Shown: in pieces, positions 61,618 through 64,000 of the stretch
Layout of the letters: the number at the start of each line of letters is the position of its first letter
Position numbering within the stretch: position 1 is the stretch's first letter
Assembly: GCF_002163675.1 (NCBI RefSeq)
Contig: NZ_CP019334.1
Location: forward strand, 444,001 to 508,000
Length of the DNA stretch: 64,000 bases
Direction: 5' to 3'
From: Polaribacter sp. SA4-12
GTDB taxonomy: Bacteria > Bacteroidota > Bacteroidia > Flavobacteriales > Flavobacteriaceae
Translations under genes and position numbers: made by a program
The notes under the pieces: model-generated
What the model saw: the letters and a program-made list of their open reading frames with translations, nothing else
Told to the model about the DNA's origin: nothing
The model's database searches: none

Positions 61618-62310
61618 ATGATTAGAATAGAAAAACTACACAAATCTTACCCAATTGGTAAAGATTCTTTACACGTTTTAAAGGGAATCGATTTACATAT
61701 AAAAGAAGGCGAATTCGTTTCTATTATGGGATCTTCTGGTTCAGGAAAATCTACTTTATTAAATATTGTTGGTTTATTAGACGAACATGATGAAGGAGAT
61801 TACTTTTTAAATGGACAGTTAATTAAAAACTTAAATGAGAAAAAAGCAGCCATTCTAAGAAATAAATTTTTAGGGTTCGTTTTTCAATCATTCAACCTAA
61901 TTTCATACAAATCTGCTTTAGAAAATGTTGCATTGCCTTTATACTATAAAGGAATAGCAAGAAAAGAACGTTTAAAAATTGCTTTAGAATATTTAGATAA
62001 AGTAGGTTTAAAAGATTGGGCAAACCATTTACCAAACGAACTTTCAGGTGGACAAAAACAACGTGTTGCAATTGCAAGAGCATTGGTAACAAAACCAAAA
62101 GTAGTTTTAGCCGATGAACCAACAGGAGCATTAGATTCGACAACTACAGATTCTGTAATGGACTTATTAAAAGACATTAATGATGAAGGAATGACGGTTT
62201 TTGTAATTACGCATGAAGAAGAAGTTGCAGAACAAACTAAAAGAATTGTACGTTTAAAAGACGGTGTTATTATAAGTGATGAATTTACAAATGCAGCTAA
62301 AGCAGTTTAA
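61618..62310 (+). CDS. ABC transporter ATP-binding protein, MacB/LolD type
   Basis: This 230-residue ATPase has Walker A GSSGSGKSTLLNI (about 39-51), Q-loop FVFQSFNLI, signature LSGGQKQRVAIARAL, Walker B VVLADEPTGALDS and switch His VITHEEEV. It closely resembles LolD/MacB ATPases that drive mechanotransmission exporters and lipoprotein or peptide export. Two FtsX-type permease genes follow (2-nt gaps), giving the usual three-gene set. Confidence 0.95.
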   Translation: MIRIEKLHKSYPIGKDSLHVLKGIDLHIKEGEFVSIMGSSGSGKSTLLNIVGLLDEHDEGDYFLNGQLIKNLNEKKAAILRNKFLGFVFQSFNLISYKSALENVALPLYYKGIARKERLKIALEYLDKVGLKDWANHLPNELSGGQKQRVAIARALVTKPKVVLADEPTGALDSTTTDSVMDLLKDINDEGMTVFVITHEEEVAEQTKRIVRLKDGVIISDEFTNAAKAV

Positions 62311-62312
62311 TT

Positions 62313-63545
62313 ATGTTTGATTTAGATCGTTGGAGAGAAATATTTCAAAGTATCAATAAAAACAGGTTACGTTCTGTAATGTCTGGTTTTACGGTTGCTT
62401 TTGCAATATTATTATTCACGTTACTTTTTGGTATTGTTAGCGGATTAAGTAATTCTTTTAAGAGTGCTTTTAATGATGATGCTCAAAATTCAATGATGGT
62501 TCGTGTTTGGAAAACATCAAAACCATATAAAGGTCTACAAACAGGAAGAAGAGTTCAACTTAAAAATAAAGATTACAATTTTGTAAAAGAAGAGTACGAG
62601 AATAAGATTCAATATCAATCTGCTAGAATTTACAAAAACGTAGCTATAAAATATAAAAATAACGCAGACAGTTATCGTTTAAGGGCTGTGCATCCAGATC
62701 ATCAATTTTTAGAAAAAACAATTATTGATGAAGGACGTTATTTAAATGATAGAGATATTAAAGAAAAATCGAAAGTAATTGTTATTGGTCGCTTAATAAA
62801 AGAAGATTTATTTGGTAATAAACCCGCTTTAAACAAACGTGTTAATGTTAATGGAAGTTCTTTTTTAGTAATTGGTATTTTCTCTGATGAAGGAGGAGAC
62901 AATGAAGAAAGACAAGCATACATGCCAGTTTCTACAGCACAAATGATGTATGGTAATAACGATTATATTAGTCAGATAAATCTAGGTTACAATCCTGATT
63001 TAAGTTTAGATGCAGCAATTGCATTTGGAAATAAAATGGAGCGTGATTTACGTAAAAGAATGAACGTTCATCCAGATGATCAAAGTGCACTTTCTGTTAG
63101 AAATATGGCAGAAGCAAACAAAGGTGTTGGTCAGTTTATGTTTGTACTTTATTTAATCGTAATTTTTGTTGGATCAGGAACTTTAATTGCTGGTATTATT
63201 GGTATTAGTAACATTATGATTTTCGTTATTAAAGAAAGAACAAAAGAATTCGGAATTAGAAAAGCTTTAGGAGCAAAACCAGGATCAATTGTTGGTATGG
63301 TTGTACAAGAATCCGTTTTAATTACAACAATAGCGGGGTATTTAGGATTATCACTAGGAACTTATATTTTAACTTTAATAGGAGATAGTTTAGAAGAAGA
63401 TTATTTTATTAAAGACCCAAGTGTAAGCCCAGGCATTGTAATTGGAGCAACTATTGTTTTAATTCTTTCAGGATTAATTGCAGGGTATTTACCAGCAAAA
63501 AGAGCAGCGAATATTAAACCAATTGTAGCACTAAGAGCAGACTAA
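62313..63545 (+). CDS. ABC transporter permease, MacB/FtsX type (subunit 1)
   Basis: This 410-residue protein has one N-terminal membrane helix (about 20-45), a large periplasmic MacB-PCD domain (about 46-270) and three C-terminal helices (about 275-300, 325-350 and 370-395). It includes the typical MIFVIKERTKEFGIRKALGAKPGSIV segment contacting the ATPase and the C-terminal YLPAKRAANIKPIVALRAD. It probably forms a heterodimer with the next permease. Substrate is unknown; drug, peptide or lipoprotein export is possible. Confidence 0.94.
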   Translation: MFDLDRWREIFQSINKNRLRSVMSGFTVAFAILLFTLLFGIVSGLSNSFKSAFNDDAQNSMMVRVWKTSKPYKGLQTGRRVQLKNKDYNFVKEEYENKIQYQSARIYKNVAIKYKNNADSYRLRAVHPDHQFLEKTIIDEGRYLNDRDIKEKSKVIVIGRLIKEDLFGNKPALNKRVNVNGSSFLVIGIFSDEGGDNEERQAYMPVSTAQMMYGNNDYISQINLGYNPDLSLDAAIAFGNKMERDLRKRMNVHPDDQSALSVRNMAEANKGVGQFMFVLYLIVIFVGSGTLIAGIIGISNIMIFVIKERTKEFGIRKALGAKPGSIVGMVVQESVLITTIAGYLGLSLGTYILTLIGDSLEEDYFIKDPSVSPGIVIGATIVLILSGLIAGYLPAKRAANIKPIVALRAD

Positions 63546-63547
63546 TT

Positions 63548-64000
63548 ATGAAGTTTTTATTCGATTCAGATACATGGCAAGAAATTTACGGTAGTATCCG
63601 TAAAAACAAAGTAAGAACCGCAATTACTATAATTGGTGTTCTATGGGGAATTTTCTTATTAGTAGTTTTATTAGGAGCTGCAAGAGGAATGGAAAATGGG
63701 TTTAATAAACTCTTCGGGAACTTTGCAACAAATAGTGTTTTTGTTTGGACACAATCTACAGACACACCATTTAAAGGTTTTCAAAAGGGAAGAAGATTTA
63801 GTTTAAATACAAATGATATTGATGCTTTAACCGCAGAGTATTCTAAAGAAATTAAATTATTAGCACCTCGTAATCAAACAAACAACTTAATAACTCATAA
63901 TTTTAAATCTGGTAGTTTTAATGTAAGTGGAGATTACCCTGTGTTAGATCAAATTCAGAAAAAGAAACTAATCTACGGACGTTTTTTAAACGAAAACGAC
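63548..64000 (+). CDS. ABC transporter permease, MacB/FtsX type (subunit 2), partial
   Basis: The frame is open from ATG 63548 to the window end (151 codons). It begins MKFLFDSDTWQEIYGSIRKN, parallel to the first permease, then the N-terminal membrane helix (TIIGVLWGIFLLVVLLGAARGM) and the start of the periplasmic domain. It lies 2 nt after the first permease. The C-terminal part is outside the window. Confidence 0.93.
   Translation, partial: MKFLFDSDTWQEIYGSIRKNKVRTAITIIGVLWGIFLLVVLLGAARGMENGFNKLFGNFATNSVFVWTQSTDTPFKGFQKGRRFSLNTNDIDALTAEYSKEIKLLAPRNQTNNLITHNFKSGSFNVSGDYPVLDQIQKKKLIYGRFLNEND

Noticed and set aside
1..64000. CRISPR array, prophage, tRNA or rRNA genes
   Set aside because: No regularly spaced direct repeats, phage structural genes or recognisable tRNA/rRNA sequences were seen.

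Overview
The window reads as chromosome of a marine-type flavobacterium (Bacteroidota, Flavobacteriaceae, Polaribacter/Tenacibaculum-like). The base composition is very AT-rich, Shine-Dalgarno sites are absent, and several genes have the Bacteroidota promoter -7 box TAnnTTTG, some with TTG about 20 nt upstream. Family content also fits: many SPII lipoproteins, DUF1573, YtxJ, YHYH and DUF2490 proteins, and a combined FAD/Fe-S lactate-dehydrogenase-type oxidase. No rRNA, tRNA, CRISPR array or prophage was found. About 56 protein genes are supported. Both edges cut a gene: pheT at the left and an ABC permease at the right.

Layout: 1-7.3 kb holds the pheT end, lipA, an Nramp-like carrier, an operon of ECF sigma, glycosyltransferase and small membrane protein, and an MscS channel. 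7.3-14.9 kb holds a second ECF sigma with a membrane anti-sigma-like protein and a Spy-like periplasmic protein, then YHYH, MORN-type and SCO lipoproteins, then CotH, then a VTC / DUF4956 / DUF2490 operon. Three of these units share a near-identical ECF-type promoter with invariant spacing, which suggests one regulon. 14.9-23 kb holds murB (with a dispersed repeat captured in its reading frame), an aminotransferase, an aspartyl protease, two DUF1573 proteins and valS. 23-27.2 kb is an accessory block of single small genes, each followed at its 3' end by a structured repeat of about 140 nt with fixed polarity. This is the most unusual feature of the window. The same kind of repeat follows the 106-aa gene near 16.2 kb and a two-gene ATPase cassette at 57.9-60.2 kb.

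27.2-41 kb holds an aldo/keto reductase with an MFS carrier, an OmpA lipoprotein, the FAD/Fe-S oxidase, a methyltransferase, a second MFS carrier, an HMG-CoA-lyase-like enzyme, a 5'-nucleotidase-type lipoprotein, and a porin / FMN-binding / membrane-protein group carrying two matching palindromic operators. 41.3-46.7 kb is a nucleobase locus: a uracil/xanthine permease, an AzgA-type purine permease with a DUF5020 outer-membrane protein, and guaB. 46.7-57.7 kb holds a membrane protein, a probable 36-aa gene, maf, a UbiA prenyltransferase, smpB, two lipoproteins, an IS110-family element with a candidate bridge-RNA region, clpB, ytxJ and a helicase. 57.8-64 kb holds the AAA-ATPase cassette (a candidate defence pair), a HAD phosphatase, a DCC-family oxidoreductase and a MacB-type ABC exporter.

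Several families of short dispersed repeats recur between genes. They serve as terminator loops, as coding sequence inside murB, and as the flank of the IS110 element.
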